DNA of 64,000 bases from Enterococcus malodoratus ATCC 43197 (lineage in GTDB: Bacteria; Bacillota; Bacilli; Lactobacillales; Enterococcaceae), in assembly GCF_000407185.1 (NCBI RefSeq), contig NZ_KE136482.1:434001-498000 (forward strand), in the 5' to 3' direction. How positions within the stretch are numbered: position 1 is the stretch's first letter; each line of letters opens with the position of its first letter. A program made the translations under genes and the position numbers. Below, piece by piece: positions 47,267 through 57,042 of this stretch. The notes beneath the pieces are model-generated. The model searched no databases. It had not been told where the DNA came from and saw only the letters and a list, made by a program, of their open reading frames with translations.

Positions 47267-48408
47267 CATGTCCATAAATCGTCAATCACTGAACGTTTTT
47301 CTTTTTTGACGATATGGGTATAGATCTCCGTGGCTGAGGTACCACGCTGTCCCAAAATCTCACTGACCGTTTTCAGATTTTTGGTCTTTCTAAAAGCCAT
47401 CGTTCCAACACTGTGCCGCAGCTTATGGGGGGTGGTTCGTTTGCCAAAGGCTGTGGAGTATTTGTCAATCATCTTTTCAATCGATCCGCCTTCCATTCGT
47501 TTGGCAACATTCTTATGTTTGGTCAAAAACAATGCAGCCACAGAATCGTCCGCATTATAGAGAACCTTTCTTTGATCGATATATTCCTGGATATAATCAA
47601 TAAAGATGGGCGAGATCATCGCGTGATCCATGGTGTCGCCTTTACGCTGGACTTGGATATATAGACCATCATAATTGAGATCACTAACATTGGTATTGAC
47701 TAGTTCTGATAATCGTATCCCAGATCCAAGAAACAAGGCCAAGATAGCCGTATCCCTGATTCGATTTTTTTCATAGGCTGTTTTGGCCTGGCGCGAGGTA
47801 AGGTTGTTTCCATACCCTTCATAAACAAATTCAACAAAGTCAATCGCATCAGAATCTAAATACAGCATCTTTTCAATCTTGTCTTTTCTGACTGCATCGG
47901 AAGCATCAACACCGCCATTTTCGATATTAACCATGATATTTCTCCGCAGCATTGGCCGAATGATATATTCGCCTGTCTGTTCGTCAAATTCCTCGACCTC
48001 CTCATTCGCTAAGTATTTAAAGAGGGAACGCAGGGCAGTGATGCTTCTCTGTACCGTTACTTTTAACCGATGCGTATTTCTTTCACTCAAAGGGGATTGG
48101 GCGACATCATTTTCCGTTTTTCCTTCAAAAGTCCGTTTAGGTGACTGATTCAAAAAGGACTTATATAAAACGATTTTATCTTTATTCAGCCGTTCAAAAT
48201 CTTCTAAGCAGATTTCTGAAATATCATTAACAGAGATAATTTTCTCAGAGGTGAGCCAGGCAAGAAATCGGCGATATTCTTTTGAGTACTCATACAGAGT
48301 GTTGGTCGAACGGGGGATAGCTTCTAAATACAATAAATATTTTTGGATGAAGTCCGGCAATTTTTCAAATTCTTTTTCATAACGTTCTTTTAGTAATTCT
48401 CGACTCAT
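47266..48408 (-). CDS. XerS-type tyrosine recombinase, copy 2
   Basis: A 380-residue recombinase with the same layout as copy 1: STNTLYEYSKEYRRFLAWL in the core-binding half, then GSGIRLSELVNT (Arg), TPHKLRHSVGTMAF (HxxR) and ATEIYTHIVKK (Tyr). Catalytic residues are intact. The ATG at 48408 follows AAAGGAC. The two copies share an unusual N-terminal motif and the C-terminal end DLWT, so they are paralogs about 20 kb apart. One may be the chromosome-dimer resolvase and the other specialised. Its promoter is near consensus. Confidence 0.85.
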   Translation of the reverse strand: MSRELLKERYEKEFEKLPDFIQKYLLYLEAIPRSTNTLYEYSKEYRRFLAWLTSEKIISVNDISEICLEDFERLNKDKIVLYKSFLNQSPKRTFEGKTENDVAQSPLSERNTHRLKVTVQRSITALRSLFKYLANEEVEEFDEQTGEYIIRPMLRRNIMVNIENGGVDASDAVRKDKIEKMLYLDSDAIDFVEFVYEGYGNNLTSRQAKTAYEKNRIRDTAILALFLGSGIRLSELVNTNVSDLNYDGLYIQVQRKGDTMDHAMISPIFIDYIQEYIDQRKVLYNADDSVAALFLTKHKNVAKRMEGGSIEKMIDKYSTAFGKRTTPHKLRHSVGTMAFRKTKNLKTVSEILGQRGTSATEIYTHIVKKEKRSVIDDLWT

Positions 48409-48459
48409 TCGATTCAGTCCTTTCATTATAGTGGGAGAGGGATAGGAATCCCTAACTAC

Positions 48460-48488
48460 AGTATAATTGGTATATACCTTTAAGTCAA
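48460..48488 (-). promoter_or_regulatory. Promoter of recombinase copy 2
   Basis: Minus strand TTGACT, 17-nt spacer, TATACT; the palindrome GGTATATACC (48469-48478) lies in the spacer. Confidence 0.7.
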
Positions 48489-49600
48489 TTATAAAATAAC
48501 GAATTTATCAATTGTTTGAAAAGAGGAGAGGTATCAAAAAACATTTACTATTACTGAAAAATGGTTCTTTCTATAAAGCTAAAGACTGCTATAAAACCAC
48601 TATAAAATAACTGATAGAGAAATATAGAAAAGGGAGAGTCGCAAGAAAAAATGAACCGAAAGTATTTTTCAACTTAAGAAATCCATGATCAATTGCTGCC
48701 GCAAATTTACGTTAGTTGCTAACAATCAATTGAAATCTCTCAACAAAACCTTGATACATCGGTCTGTTCGCACATGCTAGTTCAACTAAGTTTATAAGAC
48801 GTTTTTGCTTGAACTCGTGAACCAATTACTAGTATTTTAGTAAAATTCGCACAAGAAATAATCCGAAGCAATTCTTCGTAAAAGCCGCTTTTTAGCGCGG
48901 ATCACTGTTTAAAAATCATGCTTTCGGGAAAATAGATATTGTTACGAAAACATGATTTCTTTTCATTTGTCGTTCTCGGCTGCTGATCCACCCATAATCT
49001 ACTAAAAAGGCTTGTTACAACTGTTGACTAGCCATTATTATCTGAAACGACTGCTGGTGCTCACGTATATCAACACTAACAGCAATTTTCAGCTCTTATT
49101 GACCATATTCAGCTTCAAATTGCGGCCAATCACGGTTCTGTGATCATCTGGTGCATACAATCATACAACGAATCATTTGAACTCGTTTCAGATCGTTCAT
49201 ATAGATACTTCATCATAAACCTTGCTACTGAATGCTGATAAATTGATTTATGCTTTATGATTTACCAGTTTAGTTCCGAAAATAAAAATGCTAAACACTT
49301 TTAGTAAAACTTTTTGTTGTTGAAAAAAATACGATAAAAATCAAAAAAATTGCTGATCTTATAGGATTCCTGATTTAATCAGCTCTTCTATTTATGCTAT
49401 ATTATGGTTTGAGAAAAACTAACATTATTCTCAAACCATAAAGCGACTATTTCCTACTCTTAAATTGAAATAATCGGCAAATAGAACTTTGCTCTACAAA
49501 AAGTTGTATTCAATCTATTTTTTGAAGCTGCTTGATCAGCATCTACAAACGCAAAATAAATCCATAAAAACATAACCAGTCGTATGTTCTTATGGATCGT
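48489..49600. other. ORF-poor intergenic region with inverted repeats
   Basis: About 1.1 kb without any convincing gene on either strand. It is AT-rich and holds AAATCATG / CATGATTT (about 48915-48962), a small CCGC/GCGG hairpin (about 48889), GCTGAT / ATCAGC (about 49350-49385) and a 14-bp perfect inverted repeat (49402-49441). It may be a decayed gene, a regulatory leader or an unannotated RNA. Confidence 0.5.
49402..49441. repeat. 14-bp perfect inverted repeat
   Basis: TTATGGTTTGAGAA and TTCTCAAACCATAA separated by 12 bases. No T-run follows on either side, so it looks more like an operator or RNA structure than a terminator. Confidence 0.6.
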
Positions 49601-52174
49601 TTAAAGGATATGCAGTTGTTTCGCTTTTTCAATCGCGGTGACTCTGGAATTGACTTCCAATTTGCGGTAAATATTTAGTATATGGGTTTTGACTGTTGCT
49701 ACGGAAATAAATAATTTGTCGCCAATCGCTTTATTGGTTAAGCCTTTCGCCATTTCAGCCAAAATCTCGCTCTCTCGCTCGGTCAGCAAAGAATCCGAGC
49801 TGGTACAGCACAGCTTGATTATTTCATGATGAAAATCTTTTTCCCGTGGTTCCAAATTTGCTTCGATTTCGTCTTTCAGCAGTTTCGTCAGCTCTTCGAT
49901 TTCATTTCGAAAAAGAAAGAAGTCATTCAATATTCGATTTTCACTTCCATAGTATAAGCACTCGTGATAGATATTAAGCATTTGTCTGGCGGAGTCGCCT
50001 TTCATTTTCAGCAATGCTGAAAGTTTTAGCAGGTTGGCTTCAATAATTTTGGAATAAATACGCTGCTTGCGGCTTTTTTCCAAAATTTGATCTGCTATCG
50101 CTAGACACTCTTGATAATCCCCTCTTTTAAATAGGATCATGCCATAAAACAACCGATAAGCCATATTATGAAGTTCTGGGTGCGCCTCAAAAGCTTCGAT
50201 GAACTGCTCTTCGTAATACCCAGGTAATTGACCAAGTTTTAAAGCATATTTCATGATGCCGGATTGTGTAAATGGATTGCTATAGCTTCCAGTTGCCCCG
50301 GTTTCTAACTCTTTAAAGGCTAACCAGCCTTTCTCTTCATCGCCAGAAAGATAATGCAGCTCGGCCAAATTGTACAAATAAGACGCGTGGATATGCGGAT
50401 GTTTATTTGTATTGGCTTTTTTTAATGTATCTGCCGCTGCCTCCAGATTCAATTGTTTCAGATGGATACCGGTGATCGTGATAAAGAAACTGACTTGATA
50501 GGTCTCCTTCATCTTTGAATTGAACCCCATACCGTCCAGCTTCTGATAGATAGCTGTCAAAATGGCCAATCCTTTGTTTAATTCTCCGGTCTCCTCGCAA
50601 ACTTGTGCCAGCAATGTTTGGTTAAAGTACAGCAAAAAGTTATTCTTGCTCTTTTGATTGAGCTTCAAGCTTGCTTCAATAAAATGCTTGGCCTGCTGAT
50701 AGCTTTCCTTAAAGAAAAGAATCAATGCGCTTTTTAGAAAAATGAAGGCTTTCGAAACGTCATCCAATTTCAATTGATTGATTTCTTGAATAGTATTCGG
50801 TGTTTGCTCCGTTGTTAAATAATCTGATCCCAATAATAATTTGATTCCGCTTAAGGCGCGAATCTCTTTTTTATCAGGATATTTTTCTTCCAATGCTTCG
50901 ATCAAATCGTGGCAATTTTCATATTCAAGATTGGAGTAATAGTAGACAAATTTTTGAAACGCGAAATCGATATTCGTCAAGGCAACTTCTCTCGGTATCT
51001 GCTCAATGTAATAAATCCGCCGAAAAGACTGTTCGTTTTCTACAATCAAATTCATGAGCTGCTGGTACTTGCCTAATTCAAATAATAATGCCACACCTTC
51101 ATCCAAATAACCGTCTTCAATAAAGATCGCCGCGGTTTGATTTTTTAAGGTTGTCTGCTTCTCAACGGACTGCGCCTGAAATTCTTTCACTAAATAGTCT
51201 TTTAGAATCGGATGAAAAGTAAATTTTTGCTCCAGACGATCAATGCAGCTGATCATCAGATTTTTCTCCTGCAAGTCCTCGATCATCGCTGAAAAGTCGA
51301 TCTCAGGAAACAGCTGTTGACTCAGATTAGGATAAACAAAAGGGAAATAACCAGTGATCACTAAAAATTCCTGTTCTTCTTTCGATAAGTTGCCAAGTAT
51401 TTCTTTGGCTAGATATTCAGAGAGAATCTTATTTTCGAAGCGGATCTTTTGATTTTGCGATTGATTGATCTTTTTAACGGCCATCAATAATTTCAGTCCG
51501 CCGATCCACCCTTTAGCTGTCTTAAGTAAATACGTCATTGTTTCCTGAGAAAGTGTCTCTCGCGAATTTTGCTGGATAAAGCTCTCCCCTTCAACGTCGG
51601 ACAACAGAAAATCCTCTTCCTGAAGGTACTGAAGCTGCTCCGCCAGTAAAAATTTGGTTAAGTATAACTCTGGCTGATATCTCGTTGTTATTACTACATA
51701 CAAATTCTCCGGTAGTTCTTCTAAAAAACGCTCGAAGGAATGAAGCACTTCTTTATCATTTATCGTATGAAAATCATCCAGTACAAGGTAATCACTTGTT
51801 TCCAAAACTAGACTATCCGTTAAAAAGGAAATAAATTCCTCAATGTTCTCGGCATTCATTCCAGATTGAAAATAGACAAGCATTTCCTCTTTCATCGGAC
51901 CTAATTGATCCTTTAACGTTTCAATCAGATAGCTCCAAAAAACGATTAAATGATTGCAGTCTTCATTCAACGTCAGCCATTGCCACCGATCAGAAGGCAG
52001 TTGATTGAGCTTTTCACGAATAGCCGTTGTTTTACCGTGTCCCGCACCAGCCTCCAAAACCATCAGCTTTTTTTGAAGTCCTGTTTGGATCTTCTCTGCC
52101 AACTCTCTTCTAGTAATAGAATTTTCAAGCGCTTCTGGTGCTTTAACACGATTGGTTGATAAGTGTTTTCGCAT
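49601..52174 (-). CDS. MalT-like LuxR-family ATP-dependent regulator
   Basis: A large 857-residue regulator of the MalT/STAND type. The N-terminal NTPase has Walker A at 42-50 (AGAGHGKTT) and an LVLDDFHTI Walker B. A helical TPR-like middle (about 350-770) senses the inducer. The C-terminal LuxR HTH (about 790-857) reads LTERESEILAEMAKGLTNKAIGDKLFISVATVKTHILNIYRKL. Such proteins activate transcription when ligand and ATP are bound. It starts 46 bases after the ABC exporter operon and is probably in the same transcript or controls it. Confidence 0.9.
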   Translation of the reverse strand: MRKHLSTNRVKAPEALENSITRRELAEKIQTGLQKKLMVLEAGAGHGKTTAIREKLNQLPSDRWQWLTLNEDCNHLIVFWSYLIETLKDQLGPMKEEMLVYFQSGMNAENIEEFISFLTDSLVLETSDYLVLDDFHTINDKEVLHSFERFLEELPENLYVVITTRYQPELYLTKFLLAEQLQYLQEEDFLLSDVEGESFIQQNSRETLSQETMTYLLKTAKGWIGGLKLLMAVKKINQSQNQKIRFENKILSEYLAKEILGNLSKEEQEFLVITGYFPFVYPNLSQQLFPEIDFSAMIEDLQEKNLMISCIDRLEQKFTFHPILKDYLVKEFQAQSVEKQTTLKNQTAAIFIEDGYLDEGVALLFELGKYQQLMNLIVENEQSFRRIYYIEQIPREVALTNIDFAFQKFVYYYSNLEYENCHDLIEALEEKYPDKKEIRALSGIKLLLGSDYLTTEQTPNTIQEINQLKLDDVSKAFIFLKSALILFFKESYQQAKHFIEASLKLNQKSKNNFLLYFNQTLLAQVCEETGELNKGLAILTAIYQKLDGMGFNSKMKETYQVSFFITITGIHLKQLNLEAAADTLKKANTNKHPHIHASYLYNLAELHYLSGDEEKGWLAFKELETGATGSYSNPFTQSGIMKYALKLGQLPGYYEEQFIEAFEAHPELHNMAYRLFYGMILFKRGDYQECLAIADQILEKSRKQRIYSKIIEANLLKLSALLKMKGDSARQMLNIYHECLYYGSENRILNDFFLFRNEIEELTKLLKDEIEANLEPREKDFHHEIIKLCCTSSDSLLTERESEILAEMAKGLTNKAIGDKLFISVATVKTHILNIYRKLEVNSRVTAIEKAKQLHIL

Positions 52175-52220
52175 AAAAGTAGTCCTTCCACTAAAAAGTA
52201 CCCTTAGTATATCAGTTTAC

Positions 52221-53186
52221 TCAGTTGCGGACATACTCCTTTCTTGTTTTAGCTATCGCGATGATCATCAAAACGGCACTGATACCAATTAGATAGAATA
52301 GCAGCTGAAAATTGTCTCCATAACTTTGGCCAGCTTCGATATTTTTCACCAGCTCTAAGAATTGTTTTTGCGGCAGCCAATGGATCAGATCATTAAAGAA
52401 TTTATTGCCATTATCCAATGAAAAGAAACTGCCGGATAGCAATGTAGTAATCATCATGATCATTGATCCTAGCATACTTGCGGTATCAGCTACTTGGAAA
52501 AACGACGCATTACAGACTGCGAAAGCCGTCGCAAACAGTGTGATCACACCAATTAAAATAGTATAGTTCATTAAAGAAAGACCAATATCAGTCAATCCTA
52601 AAAATGAAATACCCGCAATAATCAACAAGTTGGGAATAAACAGCACCAGCCATGCGAACAATGCGTAGTTCGCAAATAATTTGATAAAGCTGATTGGCGT
52701 CGTGATGATCCGTTCCATGATGTGCTTTTCCTTATCCTCACTAAACAGCAGCATATTCGTCACACTAAACATCAACAAGAACATCAGCATATAGCCGATT
52801 ATCTTACTACCGGTCCCGCCCTCATTTTTTTGAATCGCCTTGATCGATTGCGGATCTTTTAAATAGTTCATCAATTCTTTTTTGTATTCTGCGCCTTTAA
52901 ACGTCGAAATTACAGGCGTTTCTTGGCGCATATCGACAATGGCATCGTAGGTCCCTAATGCTAGTGCTGATTTATTCGGCTCTTTGGACAGTGGGACGAT
53001 TTTTACTGTATCAGAAGCAACCTCCTGTTTAGGACCGCCAATTACTCCAATCTTGGTTGAAAAGTTTCCTTTGCTGCTGACAAAAACGGCTAGAAAAATG
53101 GAGACGAGGATCAAGCCCAACATGACAAATAGCCGCGCTTTATTCTGCCACGTTCTAGCCCAATCATTTCTGAACATCGCAATCAT
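52221..53186 (-). CDS. ABC-2 type permease, second subunit
   Basis: A 321-residue membrane protein: one N-terminal helix (about 17-38), a large extracytoplasmic loop (about 40-130), then five helices. This is the layout of ABC-2 exporters for lipids or peptides, for example DrrB- and YhgE-like forms. Its start ATGA overlaps the stop of the preceding permease gene. GGAGG lies upstream within that gene. With the adjacent permease and ATPase it makes a three-subunit exporter. Confidence 0.85.
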   Translation of the reverse strand: MIAMFRNDWARTWQNKARLFVMLGLILVSIFLAVFVSSKGNFSTKIGVIGGPKQEVASDTVKIVPLSKEPNKSALALGTYDAIVDMRQETPVISTFKGAEYKKELMNYLKDPQSIKAIQKNEGGTGSKIIGYMLMFLLMFSVTNMLLFSEDKEKHIMERIITTPISFIKLFANYALFAWLVLFIPNLLIIAGISFLGLTDIGLSLMNYTILIGVITLFATAFAVCNASFFQVADTASMLGSMIMMITTLLSGSFFSLDNGNKFFNDLIHWLPQKQFLELVKNIEAGQSYGDNFQLLFYLIGISAVLMIIAIAKTRKEYVRN

Positions 53187-53926
53187 ACATATTCCTCCCC
53201 GTTAAATAGAATCATTGATCCAGCCATAATCAAGCCAGACAAAATTAGCAGCAGCATAAAAACAGGCAAAAAATTCGCCGCGTTCTGATCGTAAATCATT
53301 TCAAAGACTGTCTTTGCTACTTTGGCCGTGGGCAGCCACTTGCTTATTTTGACAAACGTTTCGCCCAAATTAGCGACTGGAAATAAGAAGCCTGAAAGCA
53401 TCGCCAAAGCGGCCGTCAAAATACTCAAAATTTGATTAGCGACGCCTTCACTTCTGAAAATGCAACACATCAAAACACCAATACAGCTAAACAGCAAATT
53501 CATCCCGATAAATAAAAGCCAGATTTGCAAGAGTTTCTCATCGCCGAAGCGTATCTGAAACAGAAAATGGCAGATCACAGCGGCGATGGTATAAAAGAAC
53601 GTGGAAAAGATAAATGTCGCAATGACTTTTGAAAATGGGATAAACCAATTGCGAATAGGTGAATAAACAATTCGCAGATTGGCCCTTTTGATTTTTTCTT
53701 CCATAAAACTATTTGCCGAAAAAGTGCCTGCATACATCGCTGAAAACAACATTAGAGTGACGCCGTAATAATCATAACTAGTGAAATAGTCGCCATATAG
53801 CCCCTCCGTAAGAAAACCTAATATCGCCACTAATAAAAATGGGAACATCAAACTAAAGAAAATCCACATCGGGTTCGTTAATAGATTGATCGTGTCTCGC
53901 TGAATAATTTTAACTAATCGATACAT
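53183..53926 (-). CDS. ABC-2 type permease, first subunit
   Basis: A 247-residue membrane protein with six predicted helices and an ABC-2 layout: MYRLVKIIQRDTINLLTNP at the N-terminus and MLSGFLFPVANLGETFVKISKWLPTAK, the typical loop before the last helices. AAAGGAG precedes the ATG. It lies 15 bases after the ATPase gene and overlaps the second permease by four bases. Confidence 0.85.
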   Translation of the reverse strand: MYRLVKIIQRDTINLLTNPMWIFFSLMFPFLLVAILGFLTEGLYGDYFTSYDYYGVTLMLFSAMYAGTFSANSFMEEKIKRANLRIVYSPIRNWFIPFSKVIATFIFSTFFYTIAAVICHFLFQIRFGDEKLLQIWLLFIGMNLLFSCIGVLMCCIFRSEGVANQILSILTAALAMLSGFLFPVANLGETFVKISKWLPTAKVAKTVFEMIYDQNAANFLPVFMLLLILSGLIMAGSMILFNGEEYV

Positions 53927-53941
53927 CTTTTTTCTCCTTTC

Positions 53942-54877
53942 TTAATCTCTTAACGAGCGACCCGTCAAATCTAAAAAGATCGTCTCTAGATTTGCTTCTT
54001 GGACAAAGACGTTTTGAATTTTCTGCTGCAGACTGATCAGCTTGCCGATAATATGATCGAGATTTTCAATTCCTTTGATCGAAGTAATCCGCAATTCATC
54101 CTTATTTAACGTGACTTCCTTTACACCTTCGATTTGATAAAAGGTGTCCAAGGAAATATCATTGGAGTCACTGATCTCAATAGTGATCTTCCGCTCATCA
54201 TTTTTCTCTTTTAAAGCCTCTTTGGTTCCTTCAGCAATGATCCGACCATGATCCATAATAATGATGCGCGAAGAGATTTCTTCCACTTCTTCCATATAAT
54301 GAGTGGTATAGAGAACCGTCATTCCTTTTAACTGCATATTTTTGATCGAAGTCAGGATATGATTTCTCGATTGCGGATCAATCCCTACCGTCGGCTCGTC
54401 CATTATTAACAGTGCAGGCCGGTGGGCGATGGCACACGCGATGTTCAACCGCCGTTTCATCCCGCCAGAAAAAGTCGCGACCTTTTCTTTTCGATGACTA
54501 GTTAAGCCAACCGAGTTTAAGGCAAAAGTGACTCCCGCTTCTAATTCTTTTCCCTTCAAACCATACAAGGAGGCAAAAAATTGTACATTTTTTTCAGCCG
54601 TTAAATCCTCATACAATGCCAAGTCCTGCGGAACAACACCCAGCTGTTGTTTGAATGCCTGTAAATTCTGATCGATTGGATCGCCTTTGCAGGTAACTTC
54701 TCCGCGATCAAATCCAAGCGCGCCGCACAAAATATTGATTGTGGTGCTTTTTGATGCGCCGTTCGGCCCCAAGAGACATAAAATTTCTCCTTGATAGATG
54801 GAAAAGGATATTCCATGAATCACCTGTTTGTTTTTATAGCTTTTTTCTAAGTTTTTTACTTCGATTAATGATTTCAT
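53942..54877 (-). CDS. ABC exporter ATPase with variant Walker A
   Basis: A 311-residue ATPase of the DrrA/CcmA type. The Walker A reads GPNGASKSTT, so the Gly before Lys is Ser. The other motifs are normal: Q-loop (VPQDLALYEDLTAEKN), FSGGMKRRLNIACAIAHRPALLIMDEP (signature and Walker B), and TTHYMEEVE (H-loop). The ATG at 54877 follows AGGAGGAG. A C-terminal regulatory segment (about 220-311) is present. It energises the two ABC-2 permeases downstream. Confidence 0.92.
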   Translation of the reverse strand: MKSLIEVKNLEKSYKNKQVIHGISFSIYQGEILCLLGPNGASKSTTINILCGALGFDRGEVTCKGDPIDQNLQAFKQQLGVVPQDLALYEDLTAEKNVQFFASLYGLKGKELEAGVTFALNSVGLTSHRKEKVATFSGGMKRRLNIACAIAHRPALLIMDEPTVGIDPQSRNHILTSIKNMQLKGMTVLYTTHYMEEVEEISSRIIIMDHGRIIAEGTKEALKEKNDERKITIEISDSNDISLDTFYQIEGVKEVTLNKDELRITSIKGIENLDHIIGKLISLQQKIQNVFVQEANLETIFLDLTGRSLRD

Positions 54878-54958
54878 CAACGCTCTCCTCCTAACTACAC
54901 CCATTGTAGAAAAAGTTCTAGTCGAATCCTATCCACCAAGTGGTTGATATTTGAGTAT

Positions 54959-54999
54959 TAAAAAAGAAGCATCGGAGTCATCTACTGATCACTCCGACA
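54959..54999 (-). terminator. Terminator of the dikinase-like gene
   Basis: GTCGGAGT / ACTCCGAT stem and TTCTTTTTT on the minus strand, before the ABC operon. Confidence 0.75.
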
Positions 55000-55093
55000 C
55001 TTCGGTTTCTATTTTTGCTGCTCTTTTGAAATTTACTAACGCGACAACCTTTCGCAAACTATCCCTCGTCTTGGATAAAAATCCCTTTGTCTT

Positions 55094-57040
55094 CTACTTT
55101 AGAATTTTCTGCACTCTCTGAGTTCTTTCCGTCATTTCGCTCTCTGCATCTACAGTGTAATATGCCCCAAACTCTAAATTACACTCCTCGAAAGAGCCAA
55201 CTTGAATTGCGGGAATTTCATATTCTCTCAGAACAATCGACAAGTGGCAGAGAATGGAGCCGCGCTCAAAAATGAAAGCTATATTTTTCGAATCATACGA
55301 ATGGATGAGGTTCAAAAGCTCAATACTTGTTTTATCACAGGCAAAAATGATGTTCTCCTCGATATTTTGACTGTTTTTCGTAAACTTATTATGAAAATGG
55401 AGATCAAACGATTCGTCATCGGTTAAATCCACATTGACTAATTTTCCTGTCAGTTTTCCATGAGATAAAATTCCTTGAGAAATATCTTTGGAGGTTAACT
55501 CCAGGAGCTTCTCAGAGTTTTTAACGAGATCAATTAAATAAGGTTTTGCTGCATGATCTATTTCTAATAAACCAAATTCGATTAAAGCATCTTCTTCAGC
55601 CAAAAATCCTTCAAATTCATTTAGAATGGCTTGAATTTCCTGTTTTGTTAAGCTATTTTCTTTGTTAGACGTGTCTTTATGCTGTATCACTGCCCCTTCA
55701 GATATTTCATACCATTCGTTTTGCAAAACTTCTTGTTTAGAAATGACTTCCCCCGCTCGTGAAATGAGATAATTAGAAGAAGGAATGGTCCCTTTTGTAA
55801 AGAAGTGGCCTTTTATAATTTCAATAATATAATTATCGCCTTCTTTTTTGATGACACCAGTAAATTTTGGAGAATAAATTTCCTGAATGATGATTGACAA
55901 AACCCAAAAATCTTTCTTTGCCATGCTGACAAAGTCCGCTATGCCTTCGTTTATGTCCTGATATTTTGGGTAAGTTTTAATTAAACTGTCTTGTTTGTTT
56001 AGCGACCCTAGACTTAGCCTTCCAGTATTTCCAACAAAGGATCGGATAACTTTTTCTGAAATGAGTTTTGGATATATTACTACGGCGCTATATCCCTGAC
56101 AGAATGGACTTCTTGTAATGATTTTAAGATTATTTGAGCGATCTTGCTTGATCGAGTCGTTGCTAATTATTACATAGGCATCGGAAACATGCGTATTTTT
56201 TTTCTGCGCTTCCATTCTTATAGCGACTTTATCACTTTTTAAAAGCTGTTTAGGTAGCACAGCTAGCTCTTCAGCCTTAACAGGAACCGTCATCGGTTCG
56301 ATTTTAGTTATGGAGGCTAACGGTCTGCACTGAATATATGAAATGTTGCCATTCCGAATGGTCCACTCAACATCAAGCGGATATCCTAAGCGATCCTCCA
56401 ACTCTTTTACCCTTCGACATAATTCGAACAATTTTTGTTCTCCAAAAGGAATCGCTTGTTGATTAGCCAAAGAAAGTTCTTTGTCGCAGATGGTAATCAG
56501 CACATCCGTGCCCTCTTCTTCTCCTGAAACTAATTTCTCCCCACAGCCATCTGTAAAACTGACAATGCTTTCATTTTTTGAAAAAGTTAAGGGATTCGAG
56601 GAAAAAATGACCCCAGAATAATCAGCACGAATAAATTCTTGAATGACTACACCCATTTTATTGTTCGATTGCGTCTCGTCAGCCACCTTATCTTGGCTCA
56701 GAATAACCCTTTTGATTCCTGATAATATCTCTTCAAAACTCATCAAACCAAGAATTGATTCATAATGTCCAGCTAAACTATCATTGACGCCATCCTCATT
56801 TAAAGCAGAAGAGCGAATTGCGATATCATATAATCCTTCCTGATTTTTGAAATCTTCCAGATACGTAAAAAGTTCATTCTGAAACAATAAGCAATCTACC
56901 TTAGTAACATCAGCTGTTGCCTCAATAAAAAAGCTTTCAGGAACATTAAAATTTTTCGAAAATAGTTCTTTTAGACCATTCGCTTTTCCTCCAAACTGGT
57001 GAGCGGAAGAAAAGTTCTGCAGGGAACAGATTTTTAACAT
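55094..57040 (-). CDS. PEP synthase/pyruvate phosphate dikinase-like protein
   Basis: A 648-residue protein with an ATP-grasp PEP/pyruvate-binding domain (about 1-245; DIAIRSSALNEDG, GVIFSSNPLT, DVEWTI..YIQCRP) and a C-terminal mobile phospho-His domain (about 575-648) with the catalytic His599 in RGSILCHLSIVLRE. The third, PEP-binding TIM-barrel domain of PEP synthase is absent. This resembles rifampin phosphotransferase-type enzymes, which transfer the beta-phosphate of ATP to a substrate other than pyruvate. The middle region is unlike them. It starts two bases after the nucleotidyltransferase stop. Confidence 0.8.
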   Translation of the reverse strand: MLKICSLQNFSSAHQFGGKANGLKELFSKNFNVPESFFIEATADVTKVDCLLFQNELFTYLEDFKNQEGLYDIAIRSSALNEDGVNDSLAGHYESILGLMSFEEILSGIKRVILSQDKVADETQSNNKMGVVIQEFIRADYSGVIFSSNPLTFSKNESIVSFTDGCGEKLVSGEEEGTDVLITICDKELSLANQQAIPFGEQKLFELCRRVKELEDRLGYPLDVEWTIRNGNISYIQCRPLASITKIEPMTVPVKAEELAVLPKQLLKSDKVAIRMEAQKKNTHVSDAYVIISNDSIKQDRSNNLKIITRSPFCQGYSAVVIYPKLISEKVIRSFVGNTGRLSLGSLNKQDSLIKTYPKYQDINEGIADFVSMAKKDFWVLSIIIQEIYSPKFTGVIKKEGDNYIIEIIKGHFFTKGTIPSSNYLISRAGEVISKQEVLQNEWYEISEGAVIQHKDTSNKENSLTKQEIQAILNEFEGFLAEEDALIEFGLLEIDHAAKPYLIDLVKNSEKLLELTSKDISQGILSHGKLTGKLVNVDLTDDESFDLHFHNKFTKNSQNIEENIIFACDKTSIELLNLIHSYDSKNIAFIFERGSILCHLSIVLREYEIPAIQVGSFEECNLEFGAYYTVDAESEMTERTQRVQKILK

Positions 57041-57042
57041 GG

